A stretch of DNA of 64,000 nt from Rhodobacteraceae bacterium DSL-40. Lineage in GTDB: Bacteria; Pseudomonadota; Alphaproteobacteria; Rhodobacterales; Rhodobacteraceae. The notes below the pieces were generated by a model, which did not search any database, had not been told where the DNA came from, and was given only the letters and a program-made list of their open reading frames with translations. The stretch lies in contig QKPN01000003.1 of the NCBI GenBank assembly GCA_003258405.1, forward strand, positions 1 through 64,000, in the 5' to 3' direction. The number at the start of each line of letters is the position of its first letter. Within the stretch, counting starts at the first letter, position 1. Made by a program: the position numbers and the translations under genes. Positions 28,415 to 37,742 of the stretch are shown one piece after another.

Positions 28415-29863
28415 TCAGAGGCTCTGTTTCACGAACCGCCCGCCCTTCATGATCAGCCGCAGGTTTTCCGGGTCGTCCAGCCAGTCGAGACCAGCCTCGG
28501 GATCGCCGTCGACCACCAGGAGATCGGCGAAGGCCCCCTCCCGGATCACGCCAAGCGGGCCGTCATAGGTCGTACGCGGCCCCGAGAGCGCCAGAAGCTG
28601 CCCGGCCGCACCGGTCGCCCGGTGCAGCGCCTCGAGCGGCGGCATGAAGCGCGTGAGCTTCGCGAGCTGCCGCCCCTGACTCTCGGCGCCAGAAAAGAGC
28701 ACATCGGTGCCGAAGGCCCAGTTGACGTCATATGTTTGCGCAAGCTCGAAGGCCCGCAGCGTGCCCTGGGTGACGGTCGCCAATGCCGCCACAGCCGCGG
28801 GGTCGCTGTACTGGGTGGCATCCTCGTCGTCGAGAAACGGCTGGATCGACCACCAGGACCCGGTGTCGGCCATCATCCGCACCGATTCCTCATCGGCGAG
28901 CTGGCCATGCTCGATGCATTTCACCCCTGCCCGGATGCAGCGCTTGATGCCCTCCGGCGTGTAGACATGGGCGCAGACATAGGTGTTCCAGTCGGCGGCG
29001 GCCTCGACAGCCGCCCGCATCTCGTCCTCGGTATACTGGATCGAGTCGAGCGGGTCGTGCGGAGAGGAGACGCCGCCGCCCGCCATGATCTTGATCTGGC
29101 TCGCCCCCTTCATCAGCTGTTCGCGCGCCCGCTGCAGGACCTCGGCGCGGCCATCCGCGAGGGAAGTGACGCCTGCCCGCATCGCATAGCTCGGCGGATC
29201 GGACGGCATCGCGGGCAGATCGTTGATCATACGAAAATCGCCATGCCCGGATGTCTGCGAGAGCATGGCACCTGAAGCGAAGATCCTCGGTCCTTCGACC
29301 ACCCCGCGGTCAATGGCCGCCTTCAGCCCGAAAGCAGGGCCGCCCACGTCGCGGATCGTGGTGAAGCCGCGCTGGATTGTCGCCCCTGCTTCGCGGCCCG
29401 CCACCAGATGCACGAAGCCGATGTCCTGCGTCATCGCGGCCATCTGACTGATGCCGGCAAGCGTCGCGTGCCAGTGCGCATCGATCAGACCGGGAATGAC
29501 GGTGCGGCCGCCGCAATCGATCACCTCCGCCGCTTCGGGCCCCTGCCCCGGCGCCGGCAGACCGGCGATGCGGCCGTCCTCGACGAGGATATCGACGCCC
29601 GTGCGGATCGACAGCGTCTCGCCATCGAAAAGCCGCAGGTTCGTGAGCAGGACCGGACGCCCCGGCGTCTGGGCGCGCAGCTCGCGCGGCGCGAGCCCGA
29701 AGCCTGCGAACATGCCGACCACTGCCGACATCCCGCCCAGCATCTGACGGCGGGAGATATCGGCCTCGATACGGCGCATCGCCGCGCGCGTCCCGGGCGC
29801 CCCGCAAAGGCAGGAATGGGCAAGGGCTGCAGGGCTGGAAGGCGCAGGGCAGGCAAGGCACAT
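28415..29863 (-). CDS. Amidohydrolase with Cys-rich N-terminus and Tat-like motif
   Basis: The 482-residue protein belongs to the metal-dependent amidohydrolase superfamily (imidazolonepropionase/Xaa-Pro dipeptidase-like group). The metal site HxH appears as DAHWHA, further ligands in MAGGGVSSPHD/ICAHVYT-like segments (CAHVYTPEGI) and CIEHGQL, and the last Asp in FGTDVLF. The N-terminus is odd: Cys2, Cys5, Cys18 and Cys20 precede SRRQMLGG, a twin-arginine-like motif, followed by a hydrophobic stretch (MSAVVGMFAGFGLA), so export to the periplasm is likely. GGGAG stands 7 nt upstream of ATG 29863; another in-frame ATG is at 29878. Substrate is unknown. Confidence 0.82.
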   Translation of the reverse strand: MCLACPAPSSPAALAHSCLCGAPGTRAAMRRIEADISRRQMLGGMSAVVGMFAGFGLAPRELRAQTPGRPVLLTNLRLFDGETLSIRTGVDILVEDGRIAGLPAPGQGPEAAEVIDCGGRTVIPGLIDAHWHATLAGISQMAAMTQDIGFVHLVAGREAGATIQRGFTTIRDVGGPAFGLKAAIDRGVVEGPRIFASGAMLSQTSGHGDFRMINDLPAMPSDPPSYAMRAGVTSLADGRAEVLQRAREQLMKGASQIKIMAGGGVSSPHDPLDSIQYTEDEMRAAVEAAADWNTYVCAHVYTPEGIKRCIRAGVKCIEHGQLADEESVRMMADTGSWWSIQPFLDDEDATQYSDPAAVAALATVTQGTLRAFELAQTYDVNWAFGTDVLFSGAESQGRQLAKLTRFMPPLEALHRATGAAGQLLALSGPRTTYDGPLGVIREGAFADLLVVDGDPEAGLDWLDDPENLRLIMKGGRFVKQSL

Positions 29864-30094
29864 GGTGTAGTCTCCCATGGATAGAGTCAGGGCCGGTGAC
29901 CGGAAATCGGGCCTTGAAGTAACGCCGCCACGCACGCCCTTGCAAGGAATCGCATGGGCCGCGACCGTCACACGGGCGCAACGTCAAGGCCCCGGCTCCG
30001 CCGTTCGTCGCGAGAACAGGGCCCTACGTCCAATTCCCTTTGCCCGCGTCACGCCCCGGCCGATAGGCTGGGCGCGAAACCGGGGGAGATGCGC

Positions 30095-31084
30095 ATGACA
30101 GTCGTGCCCGAGACCATGAAAGCCGCCGTCGTCACTGCCTGGGGCGCACCCGATCTGGTGCGGATCGAAGAGCGTCCGGTGCCGCGTCCGACGAAGGACG
30201 AGGTGCTCATCCGGGTCGTCGCGACAACCGTCAGTGCGGCCGACGTGCGGATGCGCGGCCTCGACGTTCCCCGCGGGATGAAGCTCCCGATGCGGCTCGC
30301 CCTCGGCTTCTCCCGGCCGCGCCAGCCCGTCTTCGGCACCGAGGCCGCCGGCATCGTCGCGGCCTGCGGCCCGCAGGCGACGCGCTTCGCGCCGGGCGAT
30401 GCCGTCATCGCCTTTCCCGGCGCCCGGCTCGGGGCCCACGCCGAATATCTCGCGATCTCCGAGCGCAGACCGCTCACGGCAAAGCCCGCGCGCCTTTCCT
30501 TCGAGGAGGCAGCCGGCCTCTGTTTCGGCGGCACCACGGCGCTGCATTTCCTGCGCAAGGCCGAGCTCGCGGCGGGCGAACGGGTGCTGGTCATCGGCGC
30601 CTCGGGCGCGGTGGGCGCGGCCCTCGTCCAGCTCGCGAAGCACGCGGGCGCGGAGGTCACCGCGGTCAGCAGTGCCCGCAACCTCGCGCTCACCCGCGAC
30701 CTCGGCGCCGATCACGCCCTCGATTACGCCGAGACCGATCCGCTCGCCGCCGCGGCGGCCTACGACGTCATCGCCGATGCCGCCGGGGCGACCAGCTTTG
30801 CCGCCTGCCTCGACACCCTCCGGCCCGGCGGGCGCTACCTCGCCATTGCGGGCGGCCTGGGCGAGATGCTCACCCGGCCGCGCGGCGGCAAGCGCATCAT
30901 CGCCGGCATGGCGGCCGAGCGCCCGGAGGATGTCGCCACCCTCGCGCGCATCGCGGAAGAGGGTGCCTTCCGCGTGGTGATCGACCGCGTCCTCCCGCTC
31001 GAGCAGATCGCCGAGGCACACCGCATCGCCGGGTCGCATCGCAAGCGCGGCAACCTCGTGCTGGCGGTCAGCGCACCGGGGTGA
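30095..31084 (+). CDS. Zinc-independent MDR oxidoreductase (quinone reductase-like)
   Basis: The 329-residue protein is a medium-chain dehydrogenase/reductase: N-terminal GroES-like domain (MKAAVVTAWGAPD ... PRPTKDEVLIRVVAT) and a Rossmann domain with VLVIGASGAVGAALVQLAK, which fits NADPH use. The cysteine and histidine zinc ligands of alcohol dehydrogenases are absent, so quinone reductase or enoyl reductase chemistry is more likely than alcohol oxidation. GGGGGAG lies 6 nt before ATG 30095; the ATG at 30089 touches that element and is less likely. Divergent from the amidohydrolase. Confidence 0.84.
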   Translation: MTVVPETMKAAVVTAWGAPDLVRIEERPVPRPTKDEVLIRVVATTVSAADVRMRGLDVPRGMKLPMRLALGFSRPRQPVFGTEAAGIVAACGPQATRFAPGDAVIAFPGARLGAHAEYLAISERRPLTAKPARLSFEEAAGLCFGGTTALHFLRKAELAAGERVLVIGASGAVGAALVQLAKHAGAEVTAVSSARNLALTRDLGADHALDYAETDPLAAAAAYDVIADAAGATSFAACLDTLRPGGRYLAIAGGLGEMLTRPRGGKRIIAGMAAERPEDVATLARIAEEGAFRVVIDRVLPLEQIAEAHRIAGSHRKRGNLVLAVSAPG

Positions 31085-31097
31085 GGCCCCGCGCCTG

Positions 31098-31141
31098 CCA
31101 TATATTTGCCATACGGATTCCATACGGATTCCATATCGATT
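31098..31141 (+). repeat. Four tandem 11-bp repeats
   Basis: Units start with CCATA: CCATATATTTG, CCATACGGATT, CCATACGGATT, CCATATCGATT, followed by CC. Two copies are identical and the outer ones diverge. The array lies 14 nt after the oxidoreductase stop and 98 nt before the lactate dehydrogenase start. It is A+T-richer than its surroundings. The 11-bp period places all units on one face of the helix. Confidence 0.85.
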
Positions 31142-31163
31142 CCAGACACGCCGAACGCCGTGA

Positions 31164-32171
<1,008 letters not shown>

Positions 32172-32260
32172 AGCCGGCCGCCTCCGCGACGAATGCCTGA
32201 ACGAGGATAATCCCGGAAGCAGGTCAACCGGCATGGTGACATGCACTTTCAACCGAACGC

Positions 32261-32407
32261 TCACGGTGCGCCGGCCGTCCGAATGAAGCGCCCTTTCATG
32301 TAGAGCCGCTTCTCCTTTGAGCAGGCTGTTTCCGTCGCGGCCGAGACCTTTTGGCGGATATCTGCCTCCGGGCTGGCGATGTCTTGCCACGAAACTTCAC
32401 GCCCTTG
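32261..32407 (-). pseudogene. Truncated unidentified coding remnant
   Basis: In this frame 48 sense codons run between stop codons and read like a real protein end (WQDIASPEADIRQKV ... KRLYMKGRFIRTAGAP). There is no usable start codon apart from a Met 12 residues from the end. The third codon positions are G/C-biased as in local genes. It could be the 3' end of a gene cut off when the TRAP block was inserted. I do not recognise the family, and chance is not excluded. Confidence 0.35.
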
Positions 32408-32523
32408 TCAGATAATGGCCGACGTTTCCCCGAGAATGGGTAATCTTGAGGCGTGGTTTTTCCGACATCTCGGAGAAGAGACGGGAAAGCTATGGGCACC
32501 TTGCCCGACATGGGAGGACGATT
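32408..32523 (+). promoter_or_regulatory. Upstream region of the TRAP operon with shared operator-like motifs
   Basis: GACGTTTCC at 32421-32429 and the palindrome-like GGGCA-CC-TTGCCCGAC at 32494-32509 both recur upstream of the MoxR operon (41210-41218 and 41197-41212). The second motif abuts the ribosome binding site GGGAGGA (32512-32518) of the binding-protein gene. I looked for a -24/-12 sigma-54 promoter and found none. The rest of the gap (32172-32260) shows nothing recognisable. Confidence 0.5.
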
Positions 32524-33510
32524 ATGACCAAATCCGTAACCCGCAGGTCTTTTGGCCTGCTTGGAACCGCTTTTGCAGTGGCCATGACCTGTGGCGCACC
32601 GGCGATGGCGCAAAACCTGCTTTCCATCGCGACCGGTGGTACCGGCGGCGTGTACTACCCGATCGGCGGCGGTCTGGCCGAAATCATCAACAACCATATC
32701 GACGGGTATTCCGCCACGGCCGAAGTCACCGGCGCTTCCGTCGAGAACATGGGCCTGATCGCGCGGGGCGATGCAGATCTGGCAATCGGCCTGGCCGACA
32801 CGGTTGCGCAGGCCTATTCCGGCACGGGTCGCTTCGAGGGTCAGCAATTGCCGATGATCCGCAGTCTGGCGTCGCTCTACGCCAACATGGTGCATATCGT
32901 TGCGCTCGAAGGCTCTGGCATTGCCTCGCTGGAGGATCTGCGCGGCAAGCGCGTGTCCGTCGGCGCACCGGGTTCGGGCACCGAGGTGAACACGAATGCG
33001 ATCCTCGCGGCCAATGGCATCAGCTACGATGAAATCGAAGAACAGCGCCTGAACTTCAACGAAACCGCTGACGCGCTGTCGAACGGCGATATCGATGCAG
33101 GGTTCTGGTCCGTCGGTGCGCCCACATCGTCGATCCTGAACCTTGCGACAACGCAGAACATCGTCGTCATCGCGCTCAGCGAGGCGGAACTGGACGCCGC
33201 CATGGCGGAAGATGCGACCTTTACAAAAACCACCCTTCCGGGCGGCAGCTACAATGGCGTCGACGAAGACATCACCGTGCTGGGTGTTCCGAACGTGCTG
33301 ACGGTCTCGTCTGAAATGTCGGATGACTTGGCCTACGCCATCACCAAGGCAATGTTCGAGAACATTGACGAATTGCAGGCGGTTCACCCCGCAGCGCGCG
33401 AGACGACGGTGGACTTTACTCTGTCTGCAACGCCCGTGCCGCTGCACCCCGGCGCGATCCGCTATTACGAAGAAGTCGGCGCCACCATTCCGGACAGCCT
33501 CCGTCCATGA
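32524..33510 (+). CDS. TAXI-family TRAP transporter solute-binding protein
   Basis: The 328-residue periplasmic protein has a Tat-like signal (TRRSFGLLG, cleavage near AMAQ, residue 30) and the TAXI signature IATGGTGGVYYPIGG at the mature N-terminus, then SVGAPGSGTEVNTN and the FWSVGAPTSS region of the second lobe. It captures an unknown, probably carboxylate-bearing solute and delivers it to the fused permease encoded two genes downstream. GGGAGGA lies 5 nt before the ATG, next to an operator-like palindrome. Stop overlaps the DUF1850 gene by 4 nt. Confidence 0.93.
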   Translation: MTKSVTRRSFGLLGTAFAVAMTCGAPAMAQNLLSIATGGTGGVYYPIGGGLAEIINNHIDGYSATAEVTGASVENMGLIARGDADLAIGLADTVAQAYSGTGRFEGQQLPMIRSLASLYANMVHIVALEGSGIASLEDLRGKRVSVGAPGSGTEVNTNAILAANGISYDEIEEQRLNFNETADALSNGDIDAGFWSVGAPTSSILNLATTQNIVVIALSEAELDAAMAEDATFTKTTLPGGSYNGVDEDITVLGVPNVLTVSSEMSDDLAYAITKAMFENIDELQAVHPAARETTVDFTLSATPVPLHPGAIRYYEEVGATIPDSLRP

Positions 33511-33992
33511 TCGGCCTGATCCGGGAAGGGGGAGGCAAAGCTCTCCCTCTTCTCGTTCTGCTGCTGCTGCCGGTCTTGGCGGGGGCGGATGCGCTGACGG
33601 CCACGCTCGAAGACGGCACCGAGATTGCCCGTCTGGATGTTCCCGAAGGAGGCGAGTGGTGCGTGCTTTGGAACCATTCGGTCAAGGGCTTTCCCGTTTC
33701 CGATTGCTACGAGAACCAGGCGGGCCGGATGGTGCTGGTTCACGCGCATCTTCCTGATTTCGCGGCCGGTCTGGACCATATTCCCGGACGCGGGCGTCAG
33801 GTGTCGGACGGACAGGGCGGCTACTTCATCCTCGACATAAATGAGCCGGTCCCGGGTGATGCCTATATTCTGCGCCCCGGTGCCGGTCCCGTAAACCACC
33901 GCTTGCAGGTCGGAGACACCATTGTCTCCCTGTCCGCGGTCGCGCCGCACCAAAGGGTGCGGATCGCTCTTACAAGGACTCAGGACCGATGA
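33507..33992 (+). CDS. DUF1850 protein of a TAXI-TRAP system
   Basis: The 161-residue exported protein has a hydrophobic N-terminal segment (about residues 11-28) and the DUF1850 core with WNHSVKGFPVSDCYE, where the family usually has W-x-HSV. DUF1850 genes are habitually placed between TAXI binding proteins and fused TRAP permeases, where they may replace the small DctQ-like subunit or assist assembly; that role is not established. Overlaps both neighbours by 4 nt, so translation is probably coupled. Confidence 0.85.
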   Translation: MIGLIREGGGKALPLLVLLLLPVLAGADALTATLEDGTEIARLDVPEGGEWCVLWNHSVKGFPVSDCYENQAGRMVLVHAHLPDFAAGLDHIPGRGRQVSDGQGGYFILDINEPVPGDAYILRPGAGPVNHRLQVGDTIVSLSAVAPHQRVRIALTRTQDR

Positions 33993-35998
33993 CTTCGACC
34001 ACCGAAGAACCCCGTCTCCCGATTGAGCAGCCAAGGGCGATTGCGCGTGCCATTACCGTGATCGGGATCGCGCTCTCGCTCTTTCAGCTTTACACAGCGG
34101 GGGTTCAGCCGTTGGGGCTGTTCTTCCAAAGACCCATTCACCTGGGCTTCGTTCTGGTTCTCTGTTTCCTGATCTACCCCGCCTTCGGGCGCGATCGTGC
34201 GCGCGGCACGGTGGGATGGATCATCGACGGTGCCTTGATCGTGATGAGTATCGGGGCTGGCGCCTGGGTGCCGTTGAATATCGACATCATCGCCAACCAG
34301 GTATTCCCGCGGCCCATCGACGTTGCCATGGGGGTCGCGACCATCATCGTCGTGCTGGAAGCCGCACGGCGCGCCGTTGGCCTTGGCATGACCCTGATCG
34401 GCGTGTTCTTCCTTGTCTATGCCTTCGCAGGCAACCGGGGGGAACTGCCTTTCCTCGCCGACTGGATGCCAGGCATCCTGAACCACCGTGGCTATTCGCT
34501 GGACCGGCTGGCCAGCCAGATGACCCTTGGGGCCGAAGGCATCTTCGGTATCCCCCTGGGGGTCGCCGCCACCTTTGTCTTCATCTTCGTCCTGTTCGGC
34601 GCGTTTCTGGAAGTCACCGGCGCGGGAAAGTTCTTCATTGATCTGGCCTATGCCGCTGCAGGCAAGCAGCGCGGTGGGCCTGCCAAGGCCGCCGTGATCG
34701 CCAGTGCGGGCATGGGGTCGATTTCCGGGTCGGCCATCGCCAACGTGGTGACAACCGGGGCATTTACCATCCCCTTGATGAAAAAGCTGGGATACCGCCC
34801 GGCACAGGCGGGCGGGATCGAAGCCGCAGCCTCCACGGGCGGGCAGATCATGCCGCCATTGATGGGGGCCGGTGCGTTCCTGATGAGCGAATTCACCCGC
34901 GTGCCTTACGTCGATATCGTTCTGATCTCGATCTTTCCGGCTGTGCTGTATTTCGGCACGGTCTACCTTCTGGTCCATATCGCGGCCGTCAAGCAGGGTA
35001 TGACCGGTCTTGCTGCAGAAGACCTGCCCAACACACGCGAGGTTCTGGCCGAAGGCTGGCATTTCCTGTTGCCGCTCGTCGTGCTGGTCGCCTTGCTGGT
35101 CGCGGGGTATTCCCCGATGCGGGTGGGCTTCTACGCGATCTTGTCGATCATCGCGGCGGCGTCGGCGCGGGCGCTTTGGACATTCGCCGCCTCCGGGCCG
35201 ACCGTTTCGGGTTTCGTTTCCCTGTGCAAGCGCGGTATCGCTCTGACCCTCGAGGCGCTCGAGCTCGGGGCACGCAATGCGGTCGCGGTGTCCGTGGCCT
35301 GTGCCGTGGCCGGGATCATCGTGGGCGTCGTGGGCCTCACGGGTCTGGGGCTGAAGTTCTCGGCCATGATGATCGCATTCTCCGGGGGCAACATCGTTCT
35401 GGCGTTGATCCTCGTCTTGCTGGCAAGCCTCGTGCTTGGCATGGGCTTGCCGGTGACAGCGGCCTATATCGTGCTGATAATCCTTGTGGGTCCGGCGCTG
35501 ACCGAACAATTCGGCATCCCGCTTTTGATCGCACATCTGGTGGTGTTCTGGTATTCTCAGGACAGCAACGTGACACCACCCGTGGCGCTCGCGGGCTTTG
35601 CCGGCGCCGCGATTGCCGGATCGAAGCCGATGGAGACGAGCGTTCAGGCATGGAAATACGCCAAGGGCCTTTATCTGATCCCGCTGTTCATGGTGTTCAA
35701 CGAAGAGATCATCCTTGGCGGTCCATTGCCGCTGGTGTTGTGGGGGGGCGCGCTTGCCATCCTCGGGCTCGTGGCCTTCGCAGCGTTGCTCGAAGGTTTC
35801 CTCTGGCGCCCCATGGCGATCTGGATGCGGGTGTTGCTTCTTCCGGGTGTGGTGGCGATGTTCTGGCCGAACCTGGCGGTCGAGGCTGCCGGCTTCGTGC
35901 TGGTCGCCGTCCTGCTCTGGATGAACTGGGCCCAGGCCCGTCGGGAAAAGGACTTGCCCGGCGGTCCGGCGTGGGCGCAGAGCGCTTTGGACGGCTGA
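33989..35998 (+). CDS. TRAP transporter fused permease (DctQM type)
   Basis: The 669-residue inner-membrane protein combines an N-terminal DctQ-like four-helix part (about residues 15-150) with a DctM-like large subunit of about 12-14 helices. Conserved DctM motifs appear as SGSAIANVVTTG, AAASTGGQIMPPLMGAGAF and GMGLPVTAAYIV. It drives sodium- or proton-coupled uptake with the TAXI protein. Stop at 35998 is 5 nt from the kinase start, suggesting transporter and two-component genes form one operon. Confidence 0.93.
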   Translation: MTSTTEEPRLPIEQPRAIARAITVIGIALSLFQLYTAGVQPLGLFFQRPIHLGFVLVLCFLIYPAFGRDRARGTVGWIIDGALIVMSIGAGAWVPLNIDIIANQVFPRPIDVAMGVATIIVVLEAARRAVGLGMTLIGVFFLVYAFAGNRGELPFLADWMPGILNHRGYSLDRLASQMTLGAEGIFGIPLGVAATFVFIFVLFGAFLEVTGAGKFFIDLAYAAAGKQRGGPAKAAVIASAGMGSISGSAIANVVTTGAFTIPLMKKLGYRPAQAGGIEAAASTGGQIMPPLMGAGAFLMSEFTRVPYVDIVLISIFPAVLYFGTVYLLVHIAAVKQGMTGLAAEDLPNTREVLAEGWHFLLPLVVLVALLVAGYSPMRVGFYAILSIIAAASARALWTFAASGPTVSGFVSLCKRGIALTLEALELGARNAVAVSVACAVAGIIVGVVGLTGLGLKFSAMMIAFSGGNIVLALILVLLASLVLGMGLPVTAAYIVLIILVGPALTEQFGIPLLIAHLVVFWYSQDSNVTPPVALAGFAGAAIAGSKPMETSVQAWKYAKGLYLIPLFMVFNEEIILGGPLPLVLWGGALAILGLVAFAALLEGFLWRPMAIWMRVLLLPGVVAMFWPNLAVEAAGFVLVAVLLWMNWAQARREKDLPGGPAWAQSALDG

Positions 35999-36002
35999 GG
36001 TC

Positions 36003-37742
36003 ATGACCCTGGTCCGGCCGCTTCTTCTCGCAGGGCTCGTTGGCGTGCTGGTCTGGGGTGTCGCGCAGCACCTCGCCCTGGGCACGGCACGCCAGCAGCT
36101 GGACCAGACCCTGCTTCTGACCGAACGCGCCGTTGAGGCTGAGGTGGAGCGCCTGAGCTCGCTCCCCGCTATCGCGGCAGAAGACGAACGCGTGCGCAGT
36201 GCGCTGGCCGGAACCGGTGCGTTGCAGGAAGCCAACCGCTATCTGGAAACGGTCGCGGTCCATGCGCAGGCAGGGGACCTGTTTCTGCTCGACGCGCAGG
36301 GCGATACGATCGCGGCGTCGAACTGGAACCGCCCGGGAAGCTTTGTCGGGCAAAACTATGGCTTCAGGCCCTATTTCAAGCAGGCCCTGGACCAGGGCCA
36401 AGGCCAGTTCTATGGCATTGGCGTGACAACCGGCGTGCCGGGATATTTCCTGTCGAGACGGATCGACGCGGACGGTGTGCTCGGTGTGCTGGTCGTCAAA
36501 CTGGATCTGCGCCCCCTGCAGACCATCTGGCGCACGGCGGACGCCGACGTTGCCCTCGCCGATGAGCATGGCGTCGTCTTCCTGTCGGCGCGGCCCGATT
36601 GGGAATACCATGCGCTGACGCGGCTGGATTCCAATGTGCTTTCAGAACTGGAGGCCACCCGCGCCTACAAGGGCGCCGATCTGGCTGCGACAGACCCGCT
36701 TCTCACCGGAACGCTAACGCAGGACGACGCAGCAGGCGACGGGTGGATCGGACGGATTTCCACAATGCCGTCCACCGGTTGGCAAGTGATTGCCGCCCGT
36801 TCCACAGCCGGGCTGCAGCTCTTGTCTTTCGGTGCGGCGGTGCTGGCTGCGTTTGCGACACTGGCGCTGGTCGCCACGTTCAAGGCCTGGGACCAGCGCC
36901 GACAGATCATTGCGCTGCGCCTGTCACAGTCCGAAAACCTGGAAGCGATGGTCCGCGCCCGCACAGCCGATCTGGGGCGGGAAGTGGAGGCGCGCACCCA
37001 GGTGGAAATCGATCTGCGCGCCACACAGGAAGCCTTGGTGCATACCGAGAAGATGGCCGCCCTCGGCCGCATGTCCGCGGCGATCGTGCATGAGATCAGC
37101 CAGCCACTCGCTGCCATGGAGGCGACCTTGTCGGCGGCGGAACTGGGGTTGGACAAGAACGATGCGGCCACGGCAACCCGGCTGGGCAAGGCGCGCACGT
37201 TGATCCGTCGCATGCAGCGCACGACGAAGCATCTCAAGAGCTTTGCGCGCAAGGACGTGGCGGAACGGTCTCTGATCGACCTCAGGACTCCCGTTGCATC
37301 GGCGCTTGAATTGGTCGCCCCTCGGGCGCGCGCCATCGGCGTGATTCCGGTCTTTCATGCGCCGGACGGCAAGATCGAGGTGATGGCCGGCGTCGTCAGG
37401 ATCGAACAGGTCGTGGCCAACCTCCTTCTGAACGCGCTCGATGCCGTGGCCGACTTGCCCGAAGCACAGATCACCGTCACCTTGACGGCCGAGGACGGTC
37501 AGGCGCGGTTGTGCGTGGCGGACACAGGCAAAGGCATCCCCGAGACGGACCTGCCCGATGTCACGGAGCCCTTCTTTTCGACCAAGGTGACCGGCGAAAG
37601 CCTCGGTCTCGGCCTTGCGATCTGCAAGGCGATCCTGTCTGATTTCCATGGCAGCCTCGAAATCAGCTCTGATCTCGGTCATGGCACCCGGGTCACCGCT
37701 ACCGTGCCTCTGGCCACTGCCAAGGGAGCAGAGGCCGCATGA
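36003..37742 (+). CDS. Sensor histidine kinase, DctB-like
   Basis: The 579-residue membrane kinase has TM1 (about 5-25), a periplasmic double-Cache/PDC sensor (about 30-270, with NYGFRPYFKQAL typical of C4-dicarboxylate sensors), TM2 (about 272-293), a coiled-coil linker, and the kinase core: phosphoacceptor His363 in VHEISQPL, N box NLLLNALDA, G boxes DTGKGIP and GESLGLGLAI. It probably senses the solute carried by the TRAP system and phosphorylates the next gene's product. Stop overlaps the regulator start by 4 nt. Confidence 0.9.
   Translation: MTLVRPLLLAGLVGVLVWGVAQHLALGTARQQLDQTLLLTERAVEAEVERLSSLPAIAAEDERVRSALAGTGALQEANRYLETVAVHAQAGDLFLLDAQGDTIAASNWNRPGSFVGQNYGFRPYFKQALDQGQGQFYGIGVTTGVPGYFLSRRIDADGVLGVLVVKLDLRPLQTIWRTADADVALADEHGVVFLSARPDWEYHALTRLDSNVLSELEATRAYKGADLAATDPLLTGTLTQDDAAGDGWIGRISTMPSTGWQVIAARSTAGLQLLSFGAAVLAAFATLALVATFKAWDQRRQIIALRLSQSENLEAMVRARTADLGREVEARTQVEIDLRATQEALVHTEKMAALGRMSAAIVHEISQPLAAMEATLSAAELGLDKNDAATATRLGKARTLIRRMQRTTKHLKSFARKDVAERSLIDLRTPVASALELVAPRARAIGVIPVFHAPDGKIEVMAGVVRIEQVVANLLLNALDAVADLPEAQITVTLTAEDGQARLCVADTGKGIPETDLPDVTEPFFSTKVTGESLGLGLAICKAILSDFHGSLEISSDLGHGTRVTATVPLATAKGAEAA

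Noticed and set aside
32408-32523. Possible sigma-54 (-24/-12) promoter upstream of the TRAP operon
   Set aside because: TGGGCACCTTGCCC and TTGGCGGATATCTGCC were tried but the GG-to-GC spacing is wrong; the regulator also lacks GAFTGA.
33980-36235. 751-codon open frame opposite the TRAP permease
   Set aside because: Shadow frame: His/Asp/Gln-rich translation typical of the antisense of membrane-protein codons.
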